A stretch of 64,000 nucleotides of DNA from Imbricaverruca yamaguchii (GCA_034440575.1 JAOTOL010001616.1:372001-436000); one strand, 5' to 3'. Shown: positions 42,341 to 54,819, numbered from the stretch's first letter. Numbers and translations: made by a program. The notes: generated by a model from the letters alone, not told the origin.

Positions 42341-43200
42341 TAACTCAGCGCGCTGCCATGCATCGTTTTTCACTATCCTCGGAAAACCTTATGGCGTGTG
42401 TAATCACCCCCCCCCCCCAGAAACTGAGCGGGTCAACACGCGCATTGGAGACCCTTTCATATAGCGCGCACCAGAGGGAAGGGGGAGAAGCAGGTTGGTC
42501 GCCCACAAAGATCTCGGAAACTACTGAAGGTAGACGCACACAACTTTGAAGGGTAGATAATGGCTATAGCGAACTCGATGTAGAATACATTTCATGACCT
42601 TAGGTTCAGTTCCAAATTGGCCCCCAGGTCAAAAATGTCCAGATCGGCTACCACACCGCAGTGCCGTACAACCTCGCCAACGAAACCTTCATGACCTTAA
42701 ACGCTCGGCGGTCAGTTGGTTGATTTTACACCCCCGCAGTTCGTATATCTACTAGAGGATGCCAAACATTATATTTGCATGCGGTGCGCTGATCAATTGC
42801 TAACAAAGCTGCGCGATTGCATTGGAATATATCTGCCCGTTTATGAAATATCCAGAAAAAAGGAACTTGTGGCCGAATTCTGTCCCCCACTCCGGTGCTC
42901 GTTTTAAGCGGCATGCCACCGCTCAGCGCGACACCTTTCATCGCACATACACTGGCAGGCGGTCTTCCAGTCTCGGGCGGGCGGGCAACGTGTCGCGGCG
43001 CACAGCCACACGACCGGCTGGTCTTAAGTCGATGCCGGGCGGACCGGCGCCTACAAGTTCCGCCATCGAACATCTTTCTTGAACAAGAAACAAAAGCAAG
43101 CTACTTCGAAGGAAATGCTGTGGTGAAAGCTGCTAAATATTCAATTTAAAAACCGAGTTAAGCTTTGGCGAACTAATAGCTTTAGCTTGAGAACAGAACA
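42341..43200. other. Unassigned; further AGGTCA-type repeat debris
   Basis: Contains a run of 13 C at 42407, CATGACCTTAGGTTCAG-type words near 42595-42690 and a GC-rich part at 42890-43080 without a supported exon. Confidence 0.4.
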
Positions 43201-43288
43201 ACCCAGATGAACTTTAGCTTCAGACTCCGAAACCTCCAGCAATATTCAGAGTTTAAAAGCATGACGGTTGGGCCGGGACAGGCCATAC

Positions 43289-43452
43289 AAAAGCGTAGCC
43301 TGCGGATACAAAAGCGTAGCCTGTTGATACAAAAGCGTAGCCTGTGGATACAAAAGCGTAGCCTGTGGATACAAAACCGTAGCCTGTGGATACAAAAGCA
43401 TAGCTTGGGGATACAAAAGCGTAGCCTGTGGATACAAAAGCGTAGCCTGCAA
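43289..43452. repeat. 21-bp tandem array, about 8 units
   Basis: Unit TGTGGATACAAAAGCGTAGCC with point variants. Period 21 keeps frames open on both strands, giving short spurious repeat ORFs. Confidence 0.95.
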
Positions 43453-44242
43453 TGTCGACAAATTGAATTGTCTCAGATTTTGAAACTCTCATCGTGTTTC
43501 AACAGCTATCAGTCGTCGAATATATTGAGGACATGATTCATACCGTGAAATGTTCTTGGAATTGGAGAACATTCCATTTTGGTGCAAAATTTCGACACAA
43601 ATCGGCTTCATAGGATGAGAGGGGGCATAGCCCGTTACCTTCCCCCTTGGATCCATCCCAGTGGTCAGGCTGGGCCACTCGGTTCGAGATTTGTCACATA
43701 CACACAGCAGACTCGCTCGGGCTTCGCCACCGCTCGGACTGACTATTCGAAGCTGCATTCAAAATCAGCAAAGTAACTTACTGGTCAAATCCGTCCAAAT
43801 GACCAAATGACGTAATGACAATCAAGCTTCGTATGAATCGAACGTCAGAGGGTAGATTGCCAGTCATCGGCAGGTCTGACCATGTCTCAGATAGCGATAG
43901 GACGGGAATAGGAGTAACAAGTGTGCCTAAGAAGATAAATTGTATATGGTAAAGGAGAGCATGATGGATGAGTGCTGCTTAGCTTAGCTTTGATTATATG
44001 CACAGCATCTACGTGCATAGTAACCCAGAGACAAATGCAATCTGGCAGATGAATTAAAATGCACTTTGTCGCGTGCACATGCACATATAATTACGCATAA
44101 CAAACTCAGCTGCCCAGACTCTACACGAACATATCAACTATTCCTACACAAGTATGTGATCACTTGCTTTTTCATTCAGACATGTTGTGATTCCATTACC
44201 AATTTCTTGTGCGGCCTAAACATTCTGAAGGGCCTAGACATT

Positions 44243-44440
44243 CTGCAGTTGTTCAGGGGCGGGTCCAGGAACCCTCGTGGGCGGCGCTGCAACGCTGTCT
44301 GCAGTTGTTCAGGGGCGGTTCCAGGAACCCTCGTGGGCGGCGCTGCAGCGCTGCCTGTGGTTGTTCAGGGGCGGGTCCAGGAACCCTCGTGGGCGGTGCT
44401 GCAGCGCTGTCTGTAGATGTTCAGGGGCGGGTCCAGGAAT
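44243..44440. repeat. 54-57 bp tandem array, about 4 units
   Basis: Units share TTGTTCAGGGGCGGGTCCAG, GAACCCTCGTGGGCGGCGCT and GCAGCGCTG. It lies between unassigned AT-rich sequence and a dispersed repeat at 44450-44720. Confidence 0.93.
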
Positions 44441-44899
44441 TCTTTGGGTCTAGATGTCGCTTGTCGGGATAGGCGCCACTAATTTTGATGATTTCTTTTG
44501 AGCAGGGGGAGGTGCACTCGGCTGTTTTGCAGGGGGCCTTTCTTCTCTCGTGGCGGTGTCGTTTAAAGGGGGAAATGGGCGCACTCGGTGTCCTGGAAGG
44601 GTGCCTTCCCAGTCGGGGCGCCACCGCTTCGTGGGAAGGAGCATATGCCCCCTTATCTCCTCTCCTGAATCCACAAGTGGAGCTGTGCGGGTCCCGTACG
44701 GCTGCAAACATGACTCAGGGACCCATCCAACAACGATGCTGTTGTAATCCGCCAGCCTCTGGTGAAATCTAGCTTGCGTGCCACACATAAGCTAAGACAT
44801 CACCGATGTGAGGAGGATACGTGTCGGGACATATAACGGAAGTAGTAGAATAAACCGTATAACGTAAACATTGAAATTTTAATTAACATAACGTCTATG

Positions 44900-45280
44900 T
44901 GGCATGCTAATTTTGTTGTCGCACGGCTAGGGAGGAGATGCTTTGCATGTTGGTAGGTACATTCACGGATACAGCTAATGCGGCGGATAATCGCAGTAAG
45001 TGATGCGGACGCTTTGAAATGAGCTGGGAGTGGCCGGGCCGCGCGTCATGGCGCGGTCGTAACCGTTGGACTCGCGACGGCCGTGTCCCGCCGACGATCG
45101 ATACTCGGGTCACCAGTCTGCTGGCGCCGCCGAGGCGCGCTGCATGGCCAGCATCCAGCATCGGGCAGGCGCGTGCGCACCGCTGAAGCTTTGGGAGCGT
45201 CCCGGAATTGATATGGGACTTTGCGGCCACGCACCACCCAAATGCTAATACATATTGAATTCCCAAAAGTGAAAACACCC
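44900..45280. other. GC-rich stretch, no supported gene
   Basis: High CpG at 45030-45210. ORFs on both strands are short and show no domain or convincing splice sites. Confidence 0.35.
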
Positions 45281-45364
45281 CCTAATCATTCAGCAAATTT
45301 ACGCTTTGGTGGTATGCGCCACGTCTACAGCTGACAAAATATGGACCGATTGTGGCTTAAGACT

Positions 45365-46199
45365 TTAACCCGTCCCGTCTCGGGGGTCTTCAACTGCCCC
45401 CCTCAGGCTTTTCGCAGATAGCGGACGAACGGCGCGCTGTAGCGCGCCCAAATTTGGCATACCTTTTCCCACATGAATTTGACATGCTGATTCAAAATTT
45501 CTAGGTCAGGTCATCTAGAGTCAACGAGTTATTCAAGGTCAAGTGAGGTCACCTCCAAAAAAGTTCAACCAGTCGTCACGCTTTAACGGATGCAGATATT
45601 TTAATGAAACTTTCAGCGTTTGCTTATCTTTACGGATGCAACAAAACGTACGAGTTGAATTTTTCTTCTTTTTTTCGTTTTTGACTACATATAAATTTTG
45701 CGTATTTGCCATCTTGCAGTTCAAACACAGGATTCTGGCTAAAGTAAGCATTTTTTATGAGAGCAAGTTCACTTCCAACAACGCTTTTCGGTCTGCTCTA
45801 CCCATTGGAAAAATGAAAATGAAAGAAAACTTGAAAACTCAAAATTTTGAAATTTCAAAAAACATGGGGGGTGGGGGCAAAAAATTATAGCCCTGGTCGA
45901 TTTCGCTGTCTTTTTCTCATTCCAAATAAATTTTGTTTTTGATATATCCCCCAAAATGAACTCCCCGGAGTAAAAACATAATGTAAGTCGTGAAAAGTCG
46001 TGAAAATCTAGCCCCCCTGGTGACGTCACTTTTGGGTGAATTTTTTGTAGGGGTGGACCCGGACCCTACTCGTCGAGCGCTTTCCGATGACACCTCTTTC
46101 GTTTTCGTGCGATGCTTCCTTTGGATTTTAGAAGGGGGTCTTCAACCGCCCCCCCCGAGACGGGTGTGAGGATTTGACCGAAAAGACGGCGCGGGTTAA
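45365..46199 (+). mobile_element. TTAA-flanked AGGTCA repeat, family E, best copy
   Basis: Begins TTAACCCGTCCCGTCTCGGG and ends CGGCGCGGGTTAA, so TTAA with CCCG inverted ends, as for piggyBac-type elements. Just inside each end is a G5...C5 palindrome (GGGGGTCTTCAACTGCCCCC and its relative near 46133). The interior has AGGTCAGGTCATCTAGAGTC and other AGGTCA words. There is no coding capacity. Confidence 0.7.
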
Positions 46200-46479
46200 T
46201 TCCTGGCCAATTTGGCTAACCCATTTTCAATCTTAAACCTTGAACATGCACAGGGGAGCAGCCAAAAGAGGGATGAGTCTCTCCCTTGGCTCCCTTTGAG
46301 AATTTCACTTTGCAAAACCAGAATTTTCAGCCAGAAGCGCAACGAAAGCGGTCTCTGGTTCATGACATTTTTGGCGGAGAAGGAAAATAAGATAATTAAT
46401 GAGAAATGTTTCGGAAAAAGATTCCGAAGAAAATGTTCCGAATGAAGGATTCTTTAACTCTTCCGGGGTAAAATTTTGA

Positions 46480-46670
46480 ACTCTTCCACGGTCGGCCCGA
46501 GTCCGACGTCGCCTTTGTTCCGGGCCCAGTATTCGGCCGCAGCCTGACCTGGTCTCTGTTCCGGGGCTCAGCGGTCGGCCCGAACTCAGCGTCGCGTCTG
46601 TTCCAGTGTCCGGCGGTCGGCCCGAACCCGACGGCGTCTCTGTTCTGGTGCCCCAGGATTCCGGCAGATG
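46480..46670. repeat. About 46-bp degenerate tandem array, about 4 units
   Basis: Units share CGGTCGGCCCGAACCCGACG and GTCTCTGTTCCGG. Confidence 0.88.
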
Positions 46671-46859
46671 AGTCATCCAGTGCGGCGACCTCGTGACCTG
46701 GACGGGCCGGCCGGATACGTAGCGTGGTGGGGCGTGTGCGGGATGGACCAATCAGCGATCGGGCCGTCGGAAACGCGGGAGCGGTGTCGAGTTGACCTGG
46801 GAGGGTGTGGGCTGTGCAGGGGCCAGTCTGATTACCGCCAAGCGCTGAGGAATACACGG

Positions 46860-47302
46860 TCCTGGCATCGGTTTCTTTTCGTGAACTATAGCTTCATGGA
46901 CTTTTGCGGCATTGCTTTAGACTTTAGTGCCCCTTGTCTCGGTGAGAGTGACATGCAATGTCATACATTAGCATATTTTGTTCACTGGGTGAAGATAGTC
47001 AGACAATCTCTGGGGTGTCCTGCATGAAGCAGGAAACTGGAAAATAACAACCCAATGTTGCTACCTCGTGGTCGTATTTTATTTTGAATTGTTACCTTTT
47101 AACAGAATAACATTGAACCATGGTTTGACGCCATCATTTGGTCATAAGCTATCATTTGACGGATGACAGAGCTTTACGGACCATAAGATAGTGTGGCGGG
47201 GTACCTCCCGGGCGTTTACTTCAATTGTTTCTATTTTTAAAGCCAATCTCGTAACAGGGACCCTCTCTGTCAAGAGATATCTGTCATCAAGAGTGCTCAT
47301 GA

Positions 47303-47336
<34 letters not shown>

Positions 47337-48780
47337 GCAGTCCATGGGCCGTTTTAAGTAGCCCGTGACCATCCATGAACCTAGGGACACTACGTCGCAT
47401 CGGAAACCCTCATCAGCCAGGGCTGTCTTCGTGGCCTGGGGCCTCGTCATCGCTCTGAGGCGGTTGTCGTCTCCGGGCCACTCTCCGTCAGCCTGAGGTA
47501 CGCCGATCCAGGACCGACGCACGTGCGGTCCTGAGCCCTTTCCGTCGGCTCAGGAGCCATCTTCATGTCTCAACGCCATCTCCGCCCAGCCAGATGCCTC
47601 GCTTTCAACATTATGGGTCTCCTACATCAGGCCATGGACTCTTACATGACAAAATCCTCCAGTGTGCACTCTCCATTGACTCGGAGCCTCCTTCATTGGC
47701 CAGACACCGTCTCCGTCAGCCCGAAGTCCCATACCTTGGTCCAAGAGCTCCTCGCGATGGCCCAGAGGCCTTTGCGGACTACTCAAGTCTGTTGCCTGAG
47801 GGCCCCTTCGGGCCCGCCAGGTAGTGGGGAGGGTGGCTGCCCCTTCGCCCCGTGGCTTCGTCACCGTCCTGTGTGCACCTTGAATAAAAGTGACACGAAC
47901 TTCTGAAGAAATGAGACTTGCTCCGTTAGCATACTAAATATCCCCATTTAGTTTTATTTTCGTTGCTTTTTTACCTCTATTGAAATGAATATCTAGGTCT
48001 GCGTATTATGACACCAAATGTTGAAAGAAAATAAGTCAGGATACAAAGTTGACGATTTAAAATAGTTAGTCATATTGATGTGATTTACAGCAACGGTAAC
48101 CCATAGCATCATATTCGCGACAGTATTTTCCATTTCACATGCCCGCCTATGTCAGCACCGCCTATGTCAGACCTTTGCATTGCTTAGAAGTAGGAAAAAT
48201 CCACGTTCACATTTGGATGTTGTATAACTTTTCCCAGCAGCTAAGATCCCTCGATCAGCCGTACATAATGATCAAGATGTGCATGTATTAATTCGAATCA
48301 AGCGGACATCACATCTGTTGCTCATGTACAAAAAGCACACACACAACACGAAGCAAAGAAACAATACATCAGTCGACAAAGGCAGGTGCAGATTCGATGG
48401 TCTCGGACTGGTTCCGGTCACCGACGTGGACAGTGTCTGTTGAGCCAGCTCAACTCGATACCCGCAGTCCGCTGGATCGGCTTCTTATCGCGTACACGTA
48501 TGACGACAGACTTATAGAATGGGCAAATCTCTAGAATCGAAATGGCAATGCGCACCAAATGCTTTGTTAGTTGGCATCGTCGAAACAACTGGAGGGCAAC
48601 ACGCCGCCAGCCGGGCCCTGATTAGGTCGGAAGACCCATCGTTGACAAGTTAAATGACTGATGCCACAACTTAGCATTGCACAAGCTAAATAAAGCACGG
48701 TACGTCACGAAATTGCAAAGCCATCATGTCTACCCTACTCACCATTTAGAGCAACAAGAGAGCCGACATCACAAGTTAAA
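46860..48780. other. Unassigned region with a (CT)n repeat
   Basis: Holds C8 plus (TC)n at 47306-47336. ORFs at 47565-47906 have no recognisable domain. The region 47900-48780 is AT-rich and featureless. Confidence 0.4.
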
Positions 48781-48946
48781 ATGGTGATGTCGACCCTCGT
48801 GCTGATTCGTCGGCACCACGCTTACTGTGCTGCCAGCAGCACCAGCGCGGGGTGCGTACACACCGATACCGTCACCGCTGGCACCACGTGGAGGCACCAC
48901 CAGCGACGAGTAGACAACCCGCCAGTCTGGGCACGTGGCTGCCTGA

Positions 48947-49378
48947 CTAAGCGGCGAACAGTGCGGCCAGCAAGGCGGCCGGCAGCAGCAGCAGCAGAGC
49001 CGGCGACTGCAGGCCGACGCCGTTGCAGTAGTCGCCCGTGCACGTGCAGGCCGTCATCTCCCCCTGGACTTGACAGGTGTCCGCCTGCACCACGTTCTGA
49101 CAGCCGCGCATGGTGGCGCCGCCCTTGGTTGTCTTCATGCAGCCGGACTTCTGGCCGGACACACCCGCCGAGCACTCGGTCTTGAAGCGGGAGTCGGCCG
49201 CGTCGAACTCGGAGCAGGGCGGCGAGTGCACCTGCTCGACGACGATGCCCAGCAGAGTGCTGCCGGCGCCCTCGAGGCCGGTCAGGGCCACGTCGACGCA
49301 CTGGTAGCAGCTGGTGGCGTGGCACGCCGGCGCCGCCAGCAGGACGCACGCGGCGAGCAGGAGCGGAGCGACGCCCAT
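48947..49378 (-). CDS. Ly6/uPAR (three-finger) GPI-anchored protein
   Basis: A 143-residue protein read from ATG 49378. Residues 1-21 are a signal peptide (VAPLLLAACVLLAAPACHA), so this Met is the true start although the frame stays open far upstream. The mature part begins TSCYQC and has ten cysteines in the spacing of an LU domain, ending CTCTGDYCNG; the CN pair is the family signature. A final hydrophobic run (SPALLLLLPAALLAALFAA) marks GPI attachment, probably near the Asn-Gly. In arthropods such proteins include Quiver/sleepless, Boudin and Crooked, which act at ion channels or septate junctions. I cannot tell which it resembles most. The 5' UTR acceptor is CGACAG|TTTGC at 49497; the upstream exon was not found. 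Confidence 0.85.
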   Translation of the reverse strand: MGVAPLLLAACVLLAAPACHATSCYQCVDVALTGLEGAGSTLLGIVVEQVHSPPCSEFDAADSRFKTECSAGVSGQKSGCMKTTKGGATMRGCQNVVQADTCQVQGEMTACTCTGDYCNGVGLQSPALLLLLPAALLAALFAA

Positions 49379-49497
49379 GGCTGACGGTCGGCGGGGCTGG
49401 TGCCGGCGGACTGAGCGGACGACCGGGGCGCCGCCCTTCGGGCTCACTCGGCGGCCGCCACGGCGCCACGCGTCCAGGCCGATCGAAGAGATGCAAA

Positions 49498-50740
49498 CTG
49501 TCGCCGGCGGCACCACATACACACCGTGCAGCCAGCATAGTGTCGCTGGCGGCACCACACACACACCGCGCAGCCAGCATAGTGTCGCTGGCGGCACCAC
49601 ATACACACCGCGCAGCCAGCATAGTGTCGCTGGCGGCACCACACACACACCGTGCAGCCAGCATAGTGTCGCTGGCGGCACCACACACACACCGTGCAGC
49701 CAGCATAGTGTCGCTGGCGGCACCACATACACACCGCGCAGCCAGCATAGTGTCGCCGTGTCGCTGGCGGCACCACCACACACACCGCGCAGCCAGCATA
49801 GTGTCGCTGGCGGCACCACCACACACACCGTGCAGCCAGCATAGTGTCGCTGGCGGCACCACACATACACACCGCGCAGCCAGCATAGTGTCGCTGACGG
49901 CACCACCACACACACCGCGCAGCCAGCATAGTGTCGCTGGCGGCACCACCACACACACCGCGCAGCCAGCATAGTGTCGCTGGCGGCACCACCACACACA
50001 CCGTGCAGCCAGCATAGTGTCGCTGGCGGCACCACCACACACACCGCGCAGCCAGCATAGTGTCGCTGGCGGCACCACCACACACACCGTGCAGCCAGCA
50101 TAGTGTCGCTGGCGGCACCACCACACACACCGCGCAGCCAGCATAGTGTCGCTGGCGGCACCACATACAACCGTGCAGCCAGGCTGGCGCACCACACACA
50201 CACCGTGCAGCCAGCATAGTGTCGCTGGCGGCACCACATACACACCGCGCAGCCAGCATAGTGTCGCTGGCGGCACCACATACACACCGCGCAGCCAGCA
50301 TAGTGTCGCACCACATACACACCGCGCAGCCAGCATAGTGTCGCACCACCACCACAAGTACCGCGCAGCCAGCATAGTGTCGCACCACATACACACCGCG
50401 CAGCCAGCATAGTGTCGCACCACATACACACCGTGCAGCCAGCATAGTGTCGCTGGCGGCACCACATACACACCGCGCAGCCAGCATAGTGTCGCACCAC
50501 ATACACACCGCGCAGCCAGCATAGTGTCGCTGGCGGCACCACATACACACCGCGCAGCCAGCATAGTGTCGCTGCGGGCTAGTTGCACCACATACACACC
50601 GCGCAGCCAGCATAGTGTCGCTGGCGGCACCACATACACACCGCGCAGCCAGCATAGTGTCGCTGGCGGCACCACATACACACCGCGCAGCCAGCATAGT
50701 GTCGCACCACACACACACCGCGCAGCCAGCATAGTGTCGT
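49498..50740 (-). repeat. 42-bp tandem array in the 5' intron of the Ly6-like gene, about 29 units
   Basis: Minus-strand unit begins ATGCTGGCTGCGCGGTGTG and ends CCGCCAGCGACACT. Some units lack a CGCCAGC segment or have GTGTGTGG insertions. Period 42 leaves frames open, one of them continuous with the gene start, so long repeat ORFs (MLAARCVCGAASDT) appear. The exon-proximal unit ends in CCGCCGGCGACAG, the presumed splice acceptor. Confidence 0.95.
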
Positions 50741-50744
50741 GGGA

Positions 50745-51330
50745 AGGACGAATTTTTTTTTGGGGGGTCCTAGCGGACCCCTAAGCATTAAAAACTGCCA
50801 GGAATTCCATTGGTAATTTTTGACGGTGCTTTTTATGGTTGTTTTATGGAAAATCAATGCGAGGATTTTTGTCCTGTTATCGGCCCATGATTTCAGGCTC
50901 CCGTTGGTCGCCCCAACGGCTGATTCCAGATTCCCGTTGGCGGCTCCAAAACTTAGAAACCGTATCATTTTAGGTAGGGACATAGCCAGGAATTGTCCAA
51001 GGGGATGGATGTTGTATGGGGACCCGGACTACCCTTCAAAAAGTATTCGGGCTTCAGCCACTTCACTTTGAATAGTTACGGGGCCAAAGATATAAGTTTT
51101 CCTTTAGAAACGTAAAGTTTTGTTGAGTTGAATTGTATATTCGCCATTGGAGGACCAGATCTTCGGATCCGCTCCCTCCTGAAATTGTATGTAAACATGA
51201 CACTGTTATCAACCAGTGACACAGACCGCCGAAACATGGATCAAGATGCAGGATGTCAAACTCCATTGGAAAAAAGTCAATTCAGTAATCGGTAGGGGGA
51301 AGTAATCGCTTTGTATGGATCCATAGACTC
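50745..51330. other. Unassigned region
   Basis: AT-rich with two CTCCCGTTGG/TTCCCGTTGG CGGC-type copies near 50897 and 50928. No gene seen. Confidence 0.4.
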
Positions 51331-51339
51331 ACGCAATGT

Positions 51340-51800
51340 CCCGCGCGCATTCACGAGGACCCTGCCCACGTTCGCAAGGGCCCGCAGAAGTTCACAAGCG
51401 CCTGTATACGTTCGTAAGGGCTCATAGCATTCGTAAAAGCATGCTAACGTTCATAATGGAGCGTAGGTGTTGGTAGAGACCAGTATACGTCCGTAAGAAT
51501 CGGTAGAAGTCCGTAAGGTTCCTAAGACGATTGTAAGGGCTGGCAGACATTCGTAAGGGTCCGCGGGTGTCTGTGAGCGGCCGAAGACATTCGTAAGAGC
51601 CCGTGAAAGTTCGTAAGGGTCCGTGGAAGTTCATAAGCGCCCGTAGACATTCGTAGAGGTCCGTAGACATCTGTACTGCCCAGAGAAGTTCGTAAGGGCC
51701 CATACAAGTTCGTAAGGGCTCGTAGACGTTCGTAAGGGCTCGTAAACGTTTGTAAGGTTCCGAAAACGTTCATGAGGGTCTGTAATCTTTCCTAAGGTCT
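51340..51800. repeat. 20-bp degenerate tandem array
   Basis: About 22 units of the type CGTAAGGGCCCGTAGACGTT, more regular towards 51800. The minus-strand ORFs (YGPLRMSTGAYELPRTLTNF) are translations of the repeat. Confidence 0.93.
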
Positions 51801-52035
51801 TGTAGACATTCTTACGGACCCGACAGCAGCCTCGGTAGCACAAAGGAAGAATTGACTGACATTGTAAATCTCTCCTCCTCTTTCTGAGGAGGAGAGTCCA
51901 GTGTAGCTCGCTCACTAAACGGCCAACGTTGTGTGCTCTACTGAGGAATGCAAAGCAGGGACAGCAAATACTCATCTCTCTCCTTTCACGACTGCGGGGC
52001 AAAAGTGTCACGTGAAGACGACAAGCTCTACCTCC

Positions 52036-52165
52036 TGACCTTTAACACTGGCTCGTGGTCATCCTCCTGCCCTTGAACACTGGCATGTGGTCATCCTCCC
52101 CCTTGAACACTGACCCGTGGTCAGTTTCCTGCCCTTGGACACCGGCCCGTGGTCATCCTCCTGGT
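52036..52165. repeat. 33-36 bp tandem repeat, 4 units
   Basis: Units share CCCTTGAACACTGGC and CGTGGTCATCCTCCTG. The array directly abuts the 3' end of the mariner remnant. Confidence 0.9.
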
Positions 52166-53400
52166 ATGCTGTGACGGAACACCACAAAGTGAAGCGGAGT
52201 GGTGCCATGAAAAAGCTCCATACTTTGCCTTCAAAAAGCAGAAAGCATACCTGATTTAAATTTAACCGCCACCCTCCTCGAAATGAAGTCACCTTGCGCA
52301 GCGACGCACCGCTCCCAGAGCTTCTGACATGCTTGAAACACTCCTCGGGTGCTCTGCTCTTTAAGCGTGTAAAGCACCATCTGTGATTCACGCTGCATGT
52401 CCTCCCCGATGCTAAAACGGCGACCCTTTTGCATGAACTGCATCTTCGGGGAGAGGTAATCATCGCAGAGAGCCAAATCCGGCGAATGGGGATGTGGAAC
52501 GGCGATAGTGTTGGCGCGGCCCAAAGCTCGCGCGTTTCCAACGCACTGTGAGCGACCACGTTGTCATGTTTGAACACCCAAATGCCATCGTGCCACGCTT
52601 CGGATCGCTTGCGCCGAATGTGCTCCCTCAGGTGCCCCAGAACGGTACAGTAGAACTCGACACTGGCAGCCTGACCCTGGTGGACGAATTCACGGTGGTG
52701 CAGAACCTCGCGAACATCGAAAAAAATGACAAGCATGCTCTTGGTCGAGCTCCTGACATGCCTCACCTTCTTCAATCTTGGATATTGTGGGCTCTTACAT
52801 TGCGAAAACTGCTGCTTGATCTTTTGGTTGTAGCAGTAGGCCCAACTCTCGTCACCGGTGAGCATCCTCGACAAGAAGGCTGGGTCAGCCTGCGACTGTT
52901 GAAGGAGATCCTCCCAGACTTCGACACGGCCCTGCTTTTGCTCGCTGGTCAGGAGCCCTGCACGAACTTGGCAGCGACGCCGTGCATATTTAAATAGGAC
53001 CTGAGGATTTCCTGAGCCGATACAAATGACACGTTGACGATGTAAGCAACTTCATTGATGGTGATCCGATGATTCGGACGCACAGTTCGTCAAATGTCTT
53101 CGATATTTTCAGGGTTGGCTCCTTGAGGGTTGCCACGGCATCTCGTAATCCAACAGTGACGCGCTTCCCTTCTTGAAGCGCGAGCGCCACTCACAGCATC
53201 TCGCCTGGCTCGTTGCTTCATTGTCGTAGGCTTGCTGCAACAATTCATGGGTGTTCGTTGCCGATTTCCTGAGTTCGACACATAATTTGATGTTTGCGAT
53301 CTGCTCAATTGTGAGGTCCCGACTGAAATGTTAAATGTGCACGTGCACCTGGTCACAAAAACGCGTGTAACATAGGTCTCAAACCTTTACAGGATGACGC
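52166..53400 (-). pseudogene. Mariner-type transposase, frameshifted
   Basis: A mariner transposase cuts and pastes DNA between TA sites. In order on the minus strand: an N-terminal HTH (IEQIANIKLCVELRKSATN, FEWRSRFKKG) near 53330-53170; first catalytic Asp in MLTGDESWAYCY; HRREFVHQGQ; IRRKRSEAWHDG; second Asp in FKHDNVVAHSA; and in another frame PHSPDLALCDDYL with the third acidic residue, then KGRRF. At least three frame changes and a stop after GNPQGANPE-type sequence inactivate it. Terminal inverted repeats were not resolved. Confidence 0.85.
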
Positions 53401-53649
53401 CACGTGGCATACTGACCCACGACAGTTACTGCTCGCTACTGATGCGCGAGCGTGGCCGTCCCGTGCTCAGATTGTTCACAACAAGGACAGTATCGGAACT
53501 TTTTGATCGCACCTCATATTAATCAATAATGTTGTGAACCGGCACCGTCTATGCTCCCAATGACTTGTCAAGCCCTACCTGGAACATAATTTATGTCCAG
53601 GTAATCAATGTCGAATAGATTCCAGGCATTATCCTGCGCCCAGGATAGT

Positions 53650-54110
53650 CGTAGTGAGGATACGGTACTGGTCGTAGGTGATTCTCGTGTGCGACATTTA
53701 GATCGGGTATTTTGTAAAGGCAGGAGGGACAGAAGGTGCATCACCAGGCCTAGTGCCAGTGGTGGCACAGGCCACCAGTGATCACCAGTTTAGTACAGTT
53801 ATAGTACAGGTAGGGATGAATAACATAGGTCCTGCTAGGAGTGAGGAGCTGCTGCAGAACTATAGGGCCCTTCTGGCCACCATGAAGGATAGCAATAGGA
53901 GAGTCATTGTAATTGCAATTTTGCCTAGGGCTGGAGCCTCCCCTGAGTGGAGCTCTAGGGCACTGGCAGACAATGCCAGGGTAGGTAAGCTCTGCCATTA
54001 ATTAGGTTTCACATTTGTTGATGAGTGGTGCAGGTTTTATTGATCCTGGGACCTCTATCAGAGGGATGGCCTGCACTTCTCCGAGAAGGGGGTTCATGTG
54101 TAGACAAAGT
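53650..54110 (+). pseudogene. SGNH/GDSL esterase-like domain of a LINE ORF1, broken
   Basis: One frame gives VLVVGDSRVRHLDRVFC (block I, GDS). After a frameshift, STVIVQVGMNNIGPARSEEL (block III), RVIVIAILPRAGASPEWSSR, then past stops FTFVDEWC and RDGLHFSEKGV (block V, DxxH). CR1-like LINEs carry such an esterase in ORF1. No reverse transcriptase is nearby, so this is a fragment. Confidence 0.7.
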
Positions 54111-54800
54111 GACACAAAGTGACACTCACTTGCATGTGAATAGGGTGGGTATATTTCATATTTTATGTTGAAGCTGATGCTGCATTTGTCGTATTAGATT
54201 TCTGGGTATTTGGCCTGCTTCGTGTGTGCTTTGTTCATGTTCATACGCCATACGCTGGCATTGGATAGACTGTCCAGTCTGCACATGTGCTTTGAAGTTG
54301 ACTACGTTGGTACCTGCGTCGGTGGAATGTGGAAATGAAATGATGATTAAAATTTTAATCCACATTTCACGCTAATTGTTAAGGTAGGTTTTCTTTGTCT
54401 GTCAGCTAAAATATGCCATAATATTGATGGTCTGCATGCTAATTATTACTGCAGCCATTCAGGCATTAACTATTTTGAATTTTTGGTAGCAGATTGGATA
54501 ACGAATGAATATCCCTATCCGGTATAGATAGGGATAGGGAGTGGATTAGTTCAGACGGGTACGGATTGGACCGGATTTCAAGATGCCAATATGTGGTGTG
54601 CTCTACATAGCAGGTACATCACGCCACAGCTACGGCTATCGCAGCACTGCAAGTCATGACCTGAGGCCATGTACTATGTACCATGTACTGGCCATGTACT
54701 ACAGTTGGTCATACATGGCTAAGAGGCGAGTTGAAAAGTGAATATAATCACTTCGTATTCATGAAACGAATAGCCTCAGAAACTACCGGTAAGCGATGCA
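54111..54800. other. Unassigned region
   Basis: AT-rich, no gene. Contains CCATGTACT repeats near 54667-54705 and CTATCCGGTATAGATAGGGAT near 54515. Confidence 0.4.
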
Positions 54801-54819
54801 GCCTCGTGCGGTGTATCGG

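Noticed and set aside
47565..47906. ORFs around 47.6-47.9 kb
   Set aside because: No domain, no convincing splice sites and biased composition.
48822..50732. A 636-codon minus-strand ORF
   Set aside because: It is mostly the 42-bp array. In the other frame a signal peptide, ten cysteines and GPI tail identify the true gene at 48947-49378.
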